Positions 1 to 8,412 of a DNA stretch of 64,000 nt are shown here, one piece after another (the first letter of the stretch is position 1; every line of letters begins with the position of its first letter). The notes below the pieces were generated by a model. That model was not told where the DNA came from and did not search any database. It was given only the letters and a program-made list of their open reading frames with translations. Position numbers and translations under genes: made by a program. Origin of the DNA: Actinoplanes palleronii (lineage in GTDB: Bacteria; Actinomycetota; Actinomycetes; Mycobacteriales; Micromonosporaceae); NCBI RefSeq assembly GCF_016862315.1, contig NZ_BOMS01000018.1:1-64000 (forward strand), written 5' to 3'.

Positions 1-607
1 CAAAACGGCCGTCAGGGCCAGCTCGGTCGTCTCGGCTGGGCGTGGCGGCCCTTCTGCGTGTGCCATATCGGCTGTCAGGGCCAGCTCGAGGGCCTCGGCT
101 GGTGGTGGCCCCTTGGGCGGGCCGGCCGGGGTGGCCGGGGTGGCCGGGCCGCCGGGGTGGTCGGGGTGGCCGGCGGGGTCAACCTGGCCGGCTCGGTGCC
201 CTTGGTAGCGGGAGTGGATGGGGCTGGGGGCTGTCCTATTCGGGTGGGGGACAGGGATGGGGACTGCGTCGGGGATGATCCAATTCGGATTGATGGGGTG
301 GGGGCCGTTCGGGTGGGGTGGGCGGCTGTCCGTTTATTGATTGTGGTGGACATTGAAGGTCACCTTTGGTGGGGGTTATGGTGTGCCAAAGGTTGCTGTG
401 ATTGGCGGCGCTGAGGATTGTTGCGCGGGGGTCCATTGGTGAGTTCGCCCGATTGATCTTTTGGCGGGCTTTTGGCGTGGGTGGCGTGCTTTCTGGAATC
501 GGGGGAGGCTCGCGGCCCGCGTTGTTGCCGGCTGGGTTCGGCGGGAAATGGGTTCCGATAGGCCTTTTGGGGTGACCGCTGGCTGATTTCGGCGGAGGGA
601 CTCATTC
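1..607. other. Left-edge region without a supported gene
   Basis: No convincing reading frame was found on either strand. The open frames here are G-rich or Pro/Arg-rich and lack a ribosome binding site or recognisable motif. The first 100 bases hold a diverged direct repeat, and bases 120-180 are low-complexity GGCCGGGGTGG-type sequence. The last ~200 bases are the 5' region of the secreted oxidase, ending in a GGAGGGA Shine-Dalgarno at about 594-600. Confidence 0.6.
7..103. repeat. Diverged direct repeat, about 63-bp period
   Basis: The 15-mer GTCAGGGCCAGCTCG occurs at 11-25 and again at 74-88, each followed a few bases later by CTCGGCTGG. This gives two copies of a unit of about 63 bp. 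The array may continue left of the window. Function unknown. Confidence 0.5.
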
Positions 608-2803
608 ATGCGTTCGCGTCGGGCCCTGGTAGCTTCGGGAATTATGTTCGCCCTGATCCTTTTCGGATCATCCGTGGTGAGCCCGGTGGCGGGGCGGGCA
701 GAGGCCGGTGAGCACGTCCACGAGCACGCGCCGGCCGCGGCGCCAGGGCACGAGCACGCGCCGGGTGCGGTGCCAGGGCACCTCCAGACGGAGACGGGTC
801 ATCTCCAGGAGGAAGCGGAGCACGAGCACGGGGCTCAGGCGGTGGACGACTCGCCGGAGCACATGGCGGAGGACCTGGTCGGCACCCCGGTGCGGGTGAT
901 CGAGGAGCAGACCGCGGCGACTGCGGCGCGGATCCAGCGGGAGACGGGGCTGCGGCCCGGGGTGGCGCGGTCCCGGGCGAACGTGGCCGCGGACCCGGGG
1001 GTGTCCGGCGAGTGGAGTCCGGTCACCGCGACCTCGGTGGTTCCGGTGTTCGTGGCGACACTGCCGAACGGCAAGATGTTGATCTGGGATTCGGTGGGTG
1101 ACAACGCGGCCGAGTCCTATCCGGATCATAGTTTCACCCGGGCGATGGTATGGAATCCCGTCGATGGCACCGAGAAGCGCATTGATCTTCAGGGCACCAA
1201 CATCTTCTGTGCCGGTTTCGCACACCTCGCGAACGGCAACATCTTGATCGCCGGGGGAAATGCGAACAAACAACTTCAGGGTACGGTCCGGACATATGTC
1301 TTCGACTGGCAGGCCGAAACGTGGACCCGCGGGAAAGACATGGCGGCCGGCCGCTGGTATCCGTCGGTGGCGCAGACCGCGAACGGCGAAGAAGTGATCA
1401 TCGGTGGCGGCCCGGCGACCGCGGAGGTCTATCAGACAGATGGCGCGATTCGGCCGTTGTCCGGGTTCACCCAATACAGCGCGCGGCTCTATCCGTTCCT
1501 GGCGTCGCGGCCGGACGCCCAGCTCGGGCTGTTCGGGCCGCACGTCACCGGCTACACGATCACCACGGCCGGCAACGGCGTGATCACGGCGACCACCAAC
1601 CGGGACGGGATCTACCGGGACTACGGGAGCTTCTCCACGTACGACATCGGGAAGTCGCTGGTGGTCGGGGGTGGCTCGGTCACCGAGGGCGGTGTTGCCA
1701 AGGTGCCGACCCGGACCGCGGTCGTGGTGAACAGCGGTGTCGGCTCGGTGCCCTCGTTCGCGGCGACCGGGTCGATGGCGACCGGCCGGCGGCAGTTCAG
1801 CGCGACGGTGCTCGCCGACGGTTCGGTGCTGGCGACCGGCGGGCTCGCCAGCACCGCGAAGTCCAGCCTGGTCGACCTGGACAACGCGGTGACGGCGGCG
1901 GAACGCTGGGATCCGGCGACCGGGCAGTGGACCGGGCTGGCGAGCGCGAGCCGGATCCGGCAGTACCACTCGACGGCCGCGCTGCTGCCGGACGGGCGGG
2001 TGATGACCGGCGGCGGTGGCATCTGTTCGACCTGCATGACGGTCGGCTACCTGGAGAAGAACGTCGAGTACTTCAGCCCGCCGTACCTGTTCGCGAAGGA
2101 CGGCAGCGGCGCTCCCGCGGTGCGACCGGTGATCTCGACCGCGCCGGCGAGCGTCGGGATCAACACGAACTTCGCGGTCACCTCGGCCCAGGCGGCCGGG
2201 ATCAAGAAGGTCGCGCTGGTCGGGCTGGCCGACGTCACGCACGGCGTGGATCAGGGCCAGCGCTACGTACCCCTGAAATTCTCGGTGTCGGGGACGACGC
2301 TGACCGTGACCGGACCGCCGAACGGTGGCGTGGCACCTCCCGGTTATTACATGCTCTTCGTGATCGACGCGAACGGCGTGCCGTCGGTCGCCAAGATCGT
2401 GCAGGTGGCCAAGGGCCCGAGCCCGGTGATGAGCCAGGTCAAGAACAACACCGGCCGGTGCGTGGACGTGCCGTCGTCGGCGATCGCCAGCCGCACCTAC
2501 CTGCAGCTCTACAACTGCAACGGCTCCAAGGCGCAGTCGCTGACCCGGCTGCCGGACGACCGGACGCTGCGGATCATGGGCAACTGCCTGGACGTGCCGT
2601 CCGGGAACTACGTGAACAACCAGCGGCTCTGGGCCTACACCTGCAACCGGTCCGGCCCGCAGACCTGGCAGTTCAACGCGGACGGCACGATCCGGCCGGT
2701 GGGCAACACCACGCTGTGCCTCTCCGCGGCGTCGTCGCTGAACCAGGCGATTCTCCGCCTCAACACGTGCACCGGCGTGGTGTTCCAGAAGTGGACCTAC
2801 TGA
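608..2803 (+). CDS. Secreted galactose/glyoxal oxidase-like copper radical oxidase with ricin-type lectin domain
   Basis: A 731-residue exported protein. A signal peptide (about 1-32) is followed by a His/Glu-rich stretch with HEHAP repeats (about 36-80), a Kelch-like beta-propeller, a C-terminal oxidase (DUF1929-type) domain (about 505-600) and a ricin B/CBM13 lectin (about 605-731). The copper radical site looks complete by comparison with galactose oxidase: Cys201 and Tyr251 (RWYPSV) for the thioether cofactor, Tyr453-His454 (QYHST) and His545 (THGVDQGQR) as ligands. The family oxidises primary alcohols or aldehydes to give H2O2; the substrate here is unknown. The ATG follows GGAGGGA. The 3' end overlaps the convergent XRE gene by 7 bp. 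The family call is firm. Confidence 0.9.
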   Translation: MRSRRALVASGIMFALILFGSSVVSPVAGRAEAGEHVHEHAPAAAPGHEHAPGAVPGHLQTETGHLQEEAEHEHGAQAVDDSPEHMAEDLVGTPVRVIEEQTAATAARIQRETGLRPGVARSRANVAADPGVSGEWSPVTATSVVPVFVATLPNGKMLIWDSVGDNAAESYPDHSFTRAMVWNPVDGTEKRIDLQGTNIFCAGFAHLANGNILIAGGNANKQLQGTVRTYVFDWQAETWTRGKDMAAGRWYPSVAQTANGEEVIIGGGPATAEVYQTDGAIRPLSGFTQYSARLYPFLASRPDAQLGLFGPHVTGYTITTAGNGVITATTNRDGIYRDYGSFSTYDIGKSLVVGGGSVTEGGVAKVPTRTAVVVNSGVGSVPSFAATGSMATGRRQFSATVLADGSVLATGGLASTAKSSLVDLDNAVTAAERWDPATGQWTGLASASRIRQYHSTAALLPDGRVMTGGGGICSTCMTVGYLEKNVEYFSPPYLFAKDGSGAPAVRPVISTAPASVGINTNFAVTSAQAAGIKKVALVGLADVTHGVDQGQRYVPLKFSVSGTTLTVTGPPNGGVAPPGYYMLFVIDANGVPSVAKIVQVAKGPSPVMSQVKNNTGRCVDVPSSAIASRTYLQLYNCNGSKAQSLTRLPDDRTLRIMGNCLDVPSGNYVNNQRLWAYTCNRSGPQTWQFNADGTIRPVGNTTLCLSAASSLNQAILRLNTCTGVVFQKWTY

Positions 2804-3372
2804 CCGGCCGCCGGTCGGTCGCCGTGCGGGCCGTACAGGTGCAGGATCTCGGCGGAGGCGCCGCCCGGGCCGAACCAGTGCGGCTCGGCGGTGTCGAAGT
2901 CGGCCGTGTCGCCGGGGTGCAGCAGCAGCGTGCGGTCGCCGAGCAGCAGCCGGACCGTGCCGGACAGCACGTGGAACCAGGCGTGCCCGGGGTGGCTGAC
3001 CAGGGCCGGCGGGGTGCGCCCGGCGCCGAGGATCTGTTTGAAGACCTGGAGCCGGCCCGGGTATGCGGTCAGCGGCACGATCACGCTCGGGTTCCCGGTG
3101 CGCGGCTCGGTGCGGTGCGGGGTCAGGTGGGCGCGCGGGTCGCCGGTCGGCGGGGCGCCGATCAGGTGGTCGAGCGCCATCCGGTGCATCCGGGCCAGCG
3201 GGATCAGCAGGTCCAGCGTGGGCCGGCGCTTGCCGGACTCGAGGCGGGACAGGGTGCTCACCGACAGGCCGGTCGCGGACGCCAGATCGTCCAGGGTGAG
3301 CCCGCGGTCCTGCCGGATCCGGCGCAGGCGCGGGCCGATCCCGTCGAGCAACTCGGCCAGGTCAGGGTCCAC
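2797..3372 (-). CDS. XRE-family regulator with C-terminal cupin domain
   Basis: A 191-residue one-component regulator. A helix-turn-helix lies at about residues 8-65 (RLRRIRQDRGLTLDDLA, then SVSTLSRLESGKRRP), followed by a linker and a cupin sensor fold at about 95-185 (HAWFHVLSGTVRLLLG, HPGDTADF). The GTG at 3372 is chosen because the helix-turn-helix begins just after it; the frame stays open upstream but would enter the divergent MFS gene. It is transcribed away from the MFS exporter at 3455 with 82 bp between, so it probably controls that exporter. The ligand is unknown. Confidence 0.85.
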   Translation of the reverse strand: MDPDLAELLDGIGPRLRRIRQDRGLTLDDLASATGLSVSTLSRLESGKRRPTLDLLIPLARMHRMALDHLIGAPPTGDPRAHLTPHRTEPRTGNPSVIVPLTAYPGRLQVFKQILGAGRTPPALVSHPGHAWFHVLSGTVRLLLGDRTLLLHPGDTADFDTAEPHWFGPGGASAEILHLYGPHGDRPAAGQ

Positions 3373-3454
3373 CCCTGCAGTTTGCGGTCTTCGCAAGTTC
3401 GCTGGGACGGCGGGGCCCGCGCGGCGACCATCACGGTGACACGAAGGAGCCGTG

Positions 3455-4906
3455 ATGGAGAAGACACGTCGTTGGGTGGTGCTGGCGATCTGCTGCACCA
3501 GCATCTTCCTGGTCGGGATGGACACCACGGTGGTGAGCGTGGCGCTGCCGTCGATCGGCCGGGACCTGGGCCTCGGGGTCCGTGAGCTGGAGTGGGCGGT
3601 CGACGCGTACACGCTGGTGCTGGCGAGCCTGCTGATCACGTCGGGGGCGCTGGCCGACCGGGTCGGCCGCCGGCGGATCTTCCGGGTCGGGCTGGTGCTG
3701 TTCGCGGCCGGGTCGGTGGGGTGCGCGCTGGCGCCGGGGCTCGGTGCGCTGGTGGCGGCGCGGGTCGTCCAGGGCGTGGGCGGGTCGATGCTGAGCCCGG
3801 TGGCGCTGGCCATCGTGGTCAGCACGATCACCGACGCGCGGCAGCGGGCGCAGGCGATCGGGATCTGGGCGGCGGTGTTCGGGCTCAGCATGGCGGCCGG
3901 GCCGGTGCTCGGCGGCGCGATCGTCACGGGCCTGGGCTGGCGGCCGGTGTTCGGGGTCAACCTGCCGATCATCGCGGTCGTGCTGGTCCTGACCGTGATC
4001 TACGTGCCGGAGTCGCGGTCACCCCAGCCACGGCGGTTGGACCCCACCGGCCAGGTGCTGCTCACGGTCCTGGTCGGGACGGTGGTCGCGGTTCTCATCG
4101 AAGGGCCGCGGGTGGGCTGGTGGTCCGGTCCGTCGATGATTTCGTACGGGGTGATCGCGGCCGCCGCGATCACGTTCAGTGTGGTGGAGGCCCGTCGTGC
4201 CGAGCCGCTGATGGACCTGCGGCTGTTCCGGCGGCTCCCGTTCGCCGCGGCCGTCGGCGGCGCGGTGGTGATCTTCACGGCGCTGAACCTGACCCTGCTG
4301 CTCGGCACGTTCTACCTGCAGCAGGTACGCGGGATGAGCCCGATCGCGGCCGGCCTGGTCACGCTGCCGATGGCGGTCGCCGCGACGGTCTGCGCGCCGC
4401 TCTCCGGCTACCTGGTGGGGCGCTCCGGGCCGCGCCTGCCGCTGCGCCTGGCCGGGGTGAGCACCACGATCGGCGGGCTCCTGCTGGTCGGGCTGAACGA
4501 GCGGACCGGGGTGCCGGTGCTGCTCACCGCGTACCTTTTTGTGGGTGTGGGTGTAGGTTTCGCCAACGCGCCGATCACCAATACCGCGGTCAGCGGCCTG
4601 CCGGCGGCCCGCGCCGGAGTGGCCGGCGGGATCGCCTCGACGGCGCGACAGGTCGGCGCGGCGCTCGGCATCGCGCTCGCCGGTGGGCTGGTCGCGGACC
4701 CCGGCCCGGCCGGCCTGGCCGCGGCGACCCGCCCGGGCTGGTTCCTGGTCGCGGCCGGTGGCCTGGCCCTGCTGCTGATCGCCCAGGTCTCGCTGGCGCC
4801 CGGTGACGCCGGCCGGGTCAGCCCGGGGCCGGGCTCAGGTGCTCGGCCAGCACCGCGAGATGGGTCTTACGAGCCTCGGCCCAGCGTTCCCGGCCGGTCT
4901 CGGTGA
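3455..4906 (+). CDS. MFS drug exporter, DHA2 (EmrB/QacA) type
   Basis: A 483-residue inner-membrane transporter rich in hydrophobic helices. The family A-motif region (GALADRVGRRR) follows helix 2, and the N-terminal MDTTVVSVALPSIGRDL is typical of drug:H+ antiporter family 2. The ATG at 3455 is preferred over the GTG at 3452 because AAGGAG at 3444-3449 then sits 5 bases away. The last 30 or so residues (Pro/Arg/Gly-rich) are encoded opposite the 3' end of the convergent marR gene, an 89-bp overlap, so the tail may be dispensable. The substrate is not predictable. The divergent XRE-cupin gene is the likely regulator. Confidence 0.88.
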   Translation: MEKTRRWVVLAICCTSIFLVGMDTTVVSVALPSIGRDLGLGVRELEWAVDAYTLVLASLLITSGALADRVGRRRIFRVGLVLFAAGSVGCALAPGLGALVAARVVQGVGGSMLSPVALAIVVSTITDARQRAQAIGIWAAVFGLSMAAGPVLGGAIVTGLGWRPVFGVNLPIIAVVLVLTVIYVPESRSPQPRRLDPTGQVLLTVLVGTVVAVLIEGPRVGWWSGPSMISYGVIAAAAITFSVVEARRAEPLMDLRLFRRLPFAAAVGGAVVIFTALNLTLLLGTFYLQQVRGMSPIAAGLVTLPMAVAATVCAPLSGYLVGRSGPRLPLRLAGVSTTIGGLLLVGLNERTGVPVLLTAYLFVGVGVGFANAPITNTAVSGLPAARAGVAGGIASTARQVGAALGIALAGGLVADPGPAGLAAATRPGWFLVAAGGLALLLIAQVSLAPGDAGRVSPGPGSGARPAPRDGSYEPRPSVPGRSR

Positions 4907-5210
4907 TCTCCACGAACACCCCGCGCCGGTCGTCCTCGCAGTGGGTGCGCTCGACCAGCTCGTTCTTCACCAGGCGGCTCACCGTCCGGGACAGGGCGCT
5001 CTGGCTGAGATACATCGTCTCGGCGAGATCCTGCATGCGCCGCTTGTCACACTTCTGGGTGGTGAGACGGTCGAGAGTCTCGTACTCACTGAGAGTGATG
5101 CCGTGCGCCTCGCCGAGGACCCGCTCGAGGTGACAGGCGACCTCGTTGTAGCTGCTCAGGAGTGCTCGCCAGCGCTCGACGAGGTCTGTTTCCCGCTCCA
5201 TGGGGGGCAT
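4818..5210 (-). CDS. MarR-family transcriptional regulator
   Basis: A 130-residue winged-helix regulator. The recognition-helix region reads MQDLAETMYLSQSALSRTV, followed by the wing ERTHCEDDRRGVFVEIT, as in MarR proteins. It is divergent from the second MFS exporter at 5304. The 26-bp palindrome between the genes is the obvious candidate operator, which fits the usual arrangement of a MarR repressor controlling a neighbouring efflux pump. Two N-terminal methionines are possible; the ATG at 5210 has GGAG four bases upstream. Cys residues are present, but a redox-sensing role is not shown. Confidence 0.88.
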   Translation of the reverse strand: MPPMERETDLVERWRALLSSYNEVACHLERVLGEAHGITLSEYETLDRLTTQKCDKRRMQDLAETMYLSQSALSRTVSRLVKNELVERTHCEDDRRGVFVEITETGRERWAEARKTHLAVLAEHLSPAPG

Positions 5211-5266
5211 CTTACTCCGTACGAGTCAGTTGATGCATGTGAAATTAATGCTGCGGCATTGGATGC

Positions 5267-5296
5267 TTGAACATTAGATGCGCACGCATCTAATGT
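5267..5296 (+). promoter_or_regulatory. Promoter overlapped by a perfect 12-bp inverted repeat (candidate MarR operator)
   Basis: ACATTAGATGCG (5271-5282) and CGCATCTAATGT (5285-5296) are exact reverse complements with a 2-base centre. The same DNA holds TTGAAC (5267-5272), an 18-base spacer and TAATGT (5291-5296), a plausible -35/-10 pair. A start about 7 bases beyond the -10 would fall at or just before the GTG at 5304, giving a leaderless message. A weaker repeat, AATGC-N4-GCATT, lies at 5247-5260. Repressor binding would cover the whole core promoter. Confidence 0.75.
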
Positions 5297-5303
5297 CTCC
5301 ACC

Positions 5304-6752
5304 GTGACTATCACCGAAACTCCGGCCCCGTCGGCCTCGCCGGCGCAGGCCGCGGAACAGCGCTGGACACCACGGCTCTGGGGCGTGCTCGCGGTGTTGT
5401 GCGCGGTCCTGTTCCTCGACGGCCTGGACGTCTCGATGGTCGGGGTGGCGCTGCCCTCGATCGGCTCCGAGCTCGGCCTCTCCACCACCTCCCTGCAGTG
5501 GATCGTCAACGGCTACGTGCTCGGCTACGGCGGCCTGCTGCTGCTCGGCGGGCGCACCGCCGACCTGCTCGGTCGCCGCAAGGTCTTCCTGATCGCGCTC
5601 GGGGTCTTCACCGTGGCCTCGCTGATCGGCGGCCTCGTCGACGACGGCGGGCTGCTGATCGCCACCCGGTTCATCAAGGGCCTGGCCGCCGCGTTCACCG
5701 CGCCGACCGCGATGAGCATCCTGACCACCACGTTCCCGGAGGGCTCGGCGCGCAACCGGGCGCTCTCCATCTTCACGGTCTTCGGCGCCAGCGGATACTC
5801 CTCCGGCCTGATCCTCGGCGGCGTGCTGACCAGCCTGGGCTGGCGGTGGACGTTCCTGGTCCCGGTGCCGCTCGCGCTCGCCGCGCTGATCGCCGGGCTC
5901 GTGCTCATCCCGCGCGACAAGCCGGCCGCCGGCGGTGGTCACGACCCGATCGGCGCGGTCACCCTGGTCGGCGGGATGCTGCTCGCGGTCTACACCGTGG
6001 TCACCGCCCCGCAGCGCGGCTTCGAACCGCTCACCGTCGGCCTCGCGGTGCTCGCGGTGGCCCTGCTGGCCGGGTTCGTGATCGCGGAGAGCCGGGTCCG
6101 GCACCCGCTGGTGCGGCTGAGCATCTTCCGGATCGGCACCATCGTGCGGGCCAACGCCAGCATGGTCGCGCTGATGGGTTCGTACGTCAGCTTCCAGTTC
6201 ATGATGACGCTCTACCTGCAGGACGTGCTGCACTGGACGCCGCTGCGGATGGCCCTGGCGCTGCTCCCGGCCGGCCTGATCGTCGCGTTCGGCTCACCGT
6301 TCATGGGCCGGCTGATCGACCGCTACGGCACCGCGCCGCTGATCGTGGCCGCGATGATCTCGCTCAGCTCCGGATACGTCTGGTTCCTGGTCACCGCCGG
6401 TAGCCGGCCCGGCTACCTGGTCACCGTGCTCCCGGCGATGCTGCTGCTGGGTGGTGGCTTCGCGTTCGGCTTCAGCTCGATCATGGCGCAGGCCACCGAC
6501 GGCATCGACGACTCGGAGCAGGGCCTGGCGTCCGGGCTGGTGCAGTCGTCCGGGCAGGTCGGCACCGCGCTGGTGCTGGCGGTGGTCACCGGCCTGATCG
6601 CCTCGGCCACGACGGCGGCCTCCGTTTCCGGCTCCGGGGACTTCACGGCGTTCCGGCCCGGGGTCAATCTGGTCACCGGAGTGGCGGTGGCGGGGCTGCT
6701 GCTGAACGCGATTGCGATGATCGCGGCGAGATCCCGCCGCATTTCTGCCTGA
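5304..6752 (+). CDS. MFS drug exporter, DHA2 type, under MarR control
   Basis: A 482-residue membrane transporter with the DHA2 signature near the first helix (FLDGLDVSMVGVALPSIG) and the A-motif GGRTADLLGRRK. About 14 hydrophobic segments can be counted. The GTG at 5304 has no Shine-Dalgarno; it lies 8 bases after the palindromic operator/promoter, which suggests leaderless translation. It is divergent from marR, its probable repressor. A long hairpin follows as terminator. Only about a third of it matches the first exporter at 3455, so this is not a recent duplication. The substrate is unknown. Confidence 0.88.
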   Translation: MTITETPAPSASPAQAAEQRWTPRLWGVLAVLCAVLFLDGLDVSMVGVALPSIGSELGLSTTSLQWIVNGYVLGYGGLLLLGGRTADLLGRRKVFLIALGVFTVASLIGGLVDDGGLLIATRFIKGLAAAFTAPTAMSILTTTFPEGSARNRALSIFTVFGASGYSSGLILGGVLTSLGWRWTFLVPVPLALAALIAGLVLIPRDKPAAGGGHDPIGAVTLVGGMLLAVYTVVTAPQRGFEPLTVGLAVLAVALLAGFVIAESRVRHPLVRLSIFRIGTIVRANASMVALMGSYVSFQFMMTLYLQDVLHWTPLRMALALLPAGLIVAFGSPFMGRLIDRYGTAPLIVAAMISLSSGYVWFLVTAGSRPGYLVTVLPAMLLLGGGFAFGFSSIMAQATDGIDDSEQGLASGLVQSSGQVGTALVLAVVTGLIASATTAASVSGSGDFTAFRPGVNLVTGVAVAGLLLNAIAMIAARSRRISA

Positions 6753-6796
6753 TTTTCAAAAATGGTCAGCTGATTTTCCGAAAAATGGCCGTTCCC

Positions 6797-6840
6797 GGCG
6801 AGGGGCTCACGCTTCCGTGAGCTCCTCGCCGTTCTTGTTT
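6797..6840 (+). terminator. Intrinsic terminator after MFS exporter
   Basis: A 14-bp stem (GGCGAGGGGCTCAC at 6797-6810 pairing with GTGAGCTCCTCGCC at 6817-6830, one wobble) closes a 6-base loop and is followed by GTTCTTGTTT. It lies 45 bases after the exporter stop codon. Confidence 0.85.
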
Positions 6841-6913
6841 CCCCTGGTGGGAGTGGGTGCGAGGGGCCGGATTCGTCGTTCTCGGTATGAGTGCGCTAGT
6901 CTTTAGAAGCCGA

Positions 6914-6987
6914 CGCGGGGTGGAGCAGCTCGGTAGCTCGCTGGGCTCATAACCCAGAGGTCGCAGGTTCAAATCCTGTCCCCGCTA
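6914..6987 (+). tRNA. Initiator tRNA-Met (CAT anticodon)
   Basis: Cloverleaf read by eye. The acceptor CGCGGGG pairs with CCCCGC, leaving the first base unpaired against T at position 72. The anticodon stem CTGGG/CCCAG has the three consecutive G-C pairs typical of initiators, around loop CTCATAA. The T-arm is GCAGG-TTCAAAT-CCTGT. The unpaired 1-72 position and GGG/CCC stem identify it as formyl-methionine initiator rather than elongator. CCA is not encoded. Confidence 0.95.
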
Positions 6988-7159
6988 CGAGTGGCAGAGG
7001 GTCCTGTGTTCGCGGAAAGCGCGAACTCGGGGCCCTCTTCGCTTTGCTGGCTCCGGGGCCGAGCCCCGGAAACCCGCGTGACGGCGGGGCGCGGTGGGCG
7101 GTCCGGTTGCGGTGGGCTGGAGAGGTCCCTGCGGGTCCGGTGCGTCACCGTTGTCAGCC

Positions 7160-7540
7160 ACCTCACGGCCGAGCGTGTGAAGTTACGGCGCGCTCCGCAC
7201 CGAAAGTCCCCACGCAGCGGTTGCGGCCAGCGTGTGCGGTGCGCGCCGAAAGTCCCCACGCAGCGGCTGCGGCCGCCTTGTGTGTGAAGTTGTGGTGCGC
7301 TCCGCACCGAAAGTCCCCACGCAATGCTTGCAGCCGGGCTTGCGTGTGAAGTTGTGGTGCGCTCCACGCCGAAAGTCCCCACGTTGCGGCTGTTGCTGGC
7401 TTGTGTGGGGAGTTGTGGTGCGGTGCGCGCCGAAAGTCCCCACGCAACGGCTGCGGGCGGCCTGCGTGTGAAGTTGTGGTGCGCTCCGCACCGAAAGTGC
7501 CCACGCTGCGGCTGTTGCTGGCTTGTGTGGGGAGTTGCGG
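7160..7540. repeat. Tandem array of about six 61-bp units
   Basis: The 14-mer CGAAAGTCCCCACG starts at 7201, 7247, 7308, 7370 and 7431, with a one-mismatch copy at 7492. After a first shorter step, the spacing is 61-62 bp. Most units also contain a 6-bp hairpin (GGTGCG-CTC-CGCACC) just before the 14-mer and end in GCGTGTGAAGTTGTG-like sequence. All frames stay open across the array, but the translations are low-complexity and no start signal is convincing, so it is treated as non-coding. It lies between the initiator tRNA and the convergent Lon-like protease gene. Confidence 0.85.
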
Positions 7541-7558
7541 TGGGGTGGGTGCCTGCGG

Positions 7559-8326
7559 TCAGCAGGGGGTGGGGGTGCCGCCGGTGGTGTAGGTGCGGAG
7601 GGCCGTGAGGGCGTCCGTCACGGTGGCGACCTTGGCCAGGGTGAGACCCGGGACGGTGTTGCGGGAGGCTTCGGCGCAGTTGGCGGCCGGGACCAGGAAG
7701 AGCTCGGCGCCGTCGGAGCGGGCGCCGACGAGTTTCTGGGGGATGCCGCCGATCGGGCCGACCTTGCCGTCGTCGTCGATGATGCCGGTGCCCGCGATGA
7801 TCCGGCCGCCGGTGAGATCGGCCGGGGTCAGCTTGTCGATGATGCCCAGGGTGAAGATCAGGCCGGCGCTCGGGCCACCGATCTTGTCGAGGTCGATGGC
7901 GACGGTGAACGGCGCGGTCTTCTCGGGCGGGTAACCCAACTCGCGCAGGGCGACCTTCTCCGCGCTGGTCTGCGACGAGGTGAACTGCTCGGCGTTCTGC
8001 GTGTCGACCTGCTTGGTGGTCTTGTCGGGCGGGAAGACCACGCTGCGCGGCACCAGCGCGCGGGTGTCGTCGAACCAACTGCTGGCCGCCTCGCCGAGGC
8101 CGACGTCGGTCTGCACCTCGACCGTGGTCATCCGCAGCTGCCCGGCGGACACCGAGGCCTCCGTGCCGGTCACGGTGATCACCTGCTTGCCGTCCTTGCT
8201 GCCGAGCACGTCGATGGTGGGTCCGGGCTCCAGCACCACGTACGGCAGTGGGAGCAGGCCGGCACCGGCACCGAGCAGCGCGGTGACCACGGCGCCCGCG
8301 ATGACGGCGACACCACGACGATTCAT
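7559..8326 (-). CDS. Membrane-anchored secreted Lon-like serine protease, PDZ domain apparently absent
   Basis: A 255-residue protein with an N-terminal signal anchor (about 5-25) and an extracytoplasmic Lon-type proteolytic domain. The Ser-Lys dyad is visible as Ser153 in IGGPSAGL and Lys198 in IGGIPQK; GTGIIDDDGKVGPIGG between them is typical of the YlbL group. YlbL proteins are usually about 340 residues with a PDZ domain between the N-terminal region and the Lon domain. Here residue 125 (EKVALRELGYPPEK) runs almost directly into the Lon domain (APFTVAIDLDKIGG), so the PDZ is missing. The 3' end abuts the 61-bp repeat array. Confidence 0.85.
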   Translation of the reverse strand: MNRRGVAVIAGAVVTALLGAGAGLLPLPYVVLEPGPTIDVLGSKDGKQVITVTGTEASVSAGQLRMTTVEVQTDVGLGEAASSWFDDTRALVPRSVVFPPDKTTKQVDTQNAEQFTSSQTSAEKVALRELGYPPEKTAPFTVAIDLDKIGGPSAGLIFTLGIIDKLTPADLTGGRIIAGTGIIDDDGKVGPIGGIPQKLVGARSDGAELFLVPAANCAEASRNTVPGLTLAKVATVTDALTALRTYTTGGTPTPC

Positions 8327-8412
8327 GTCCGCGAGCGTACCGATCGGGATCGGCGGGGTCGGAGGACCATGGCGCCGGGCTTAAGATCCGCCCGAGTGCG
8401 AGGAGCGACCTG

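Noticed and set aside
668..2242. A 524-codon minus-strand frame opposite the oxidase gene
   Set aside because: Arg/Pro/Asp-rich translation without motifs or ribosome binding site; the + strand has intact active-site residues and a signal peptide.
7183..7504. A protein-coding interpretation of the 61-bp array (minus-strand frames with GTFGAERTT-like repeats)
   Set aside because: All frames remain open because of the repeat, start codons lack Shine-Dalgarno sites and codon positions show no GC3 bias; the protease gene begins independently.
7160..7540. CRISPR array interpretation of the 61-bp repeats
   Set aside because: The whole unit is repeated, with no unique spacers, and no cas genes are in the window.
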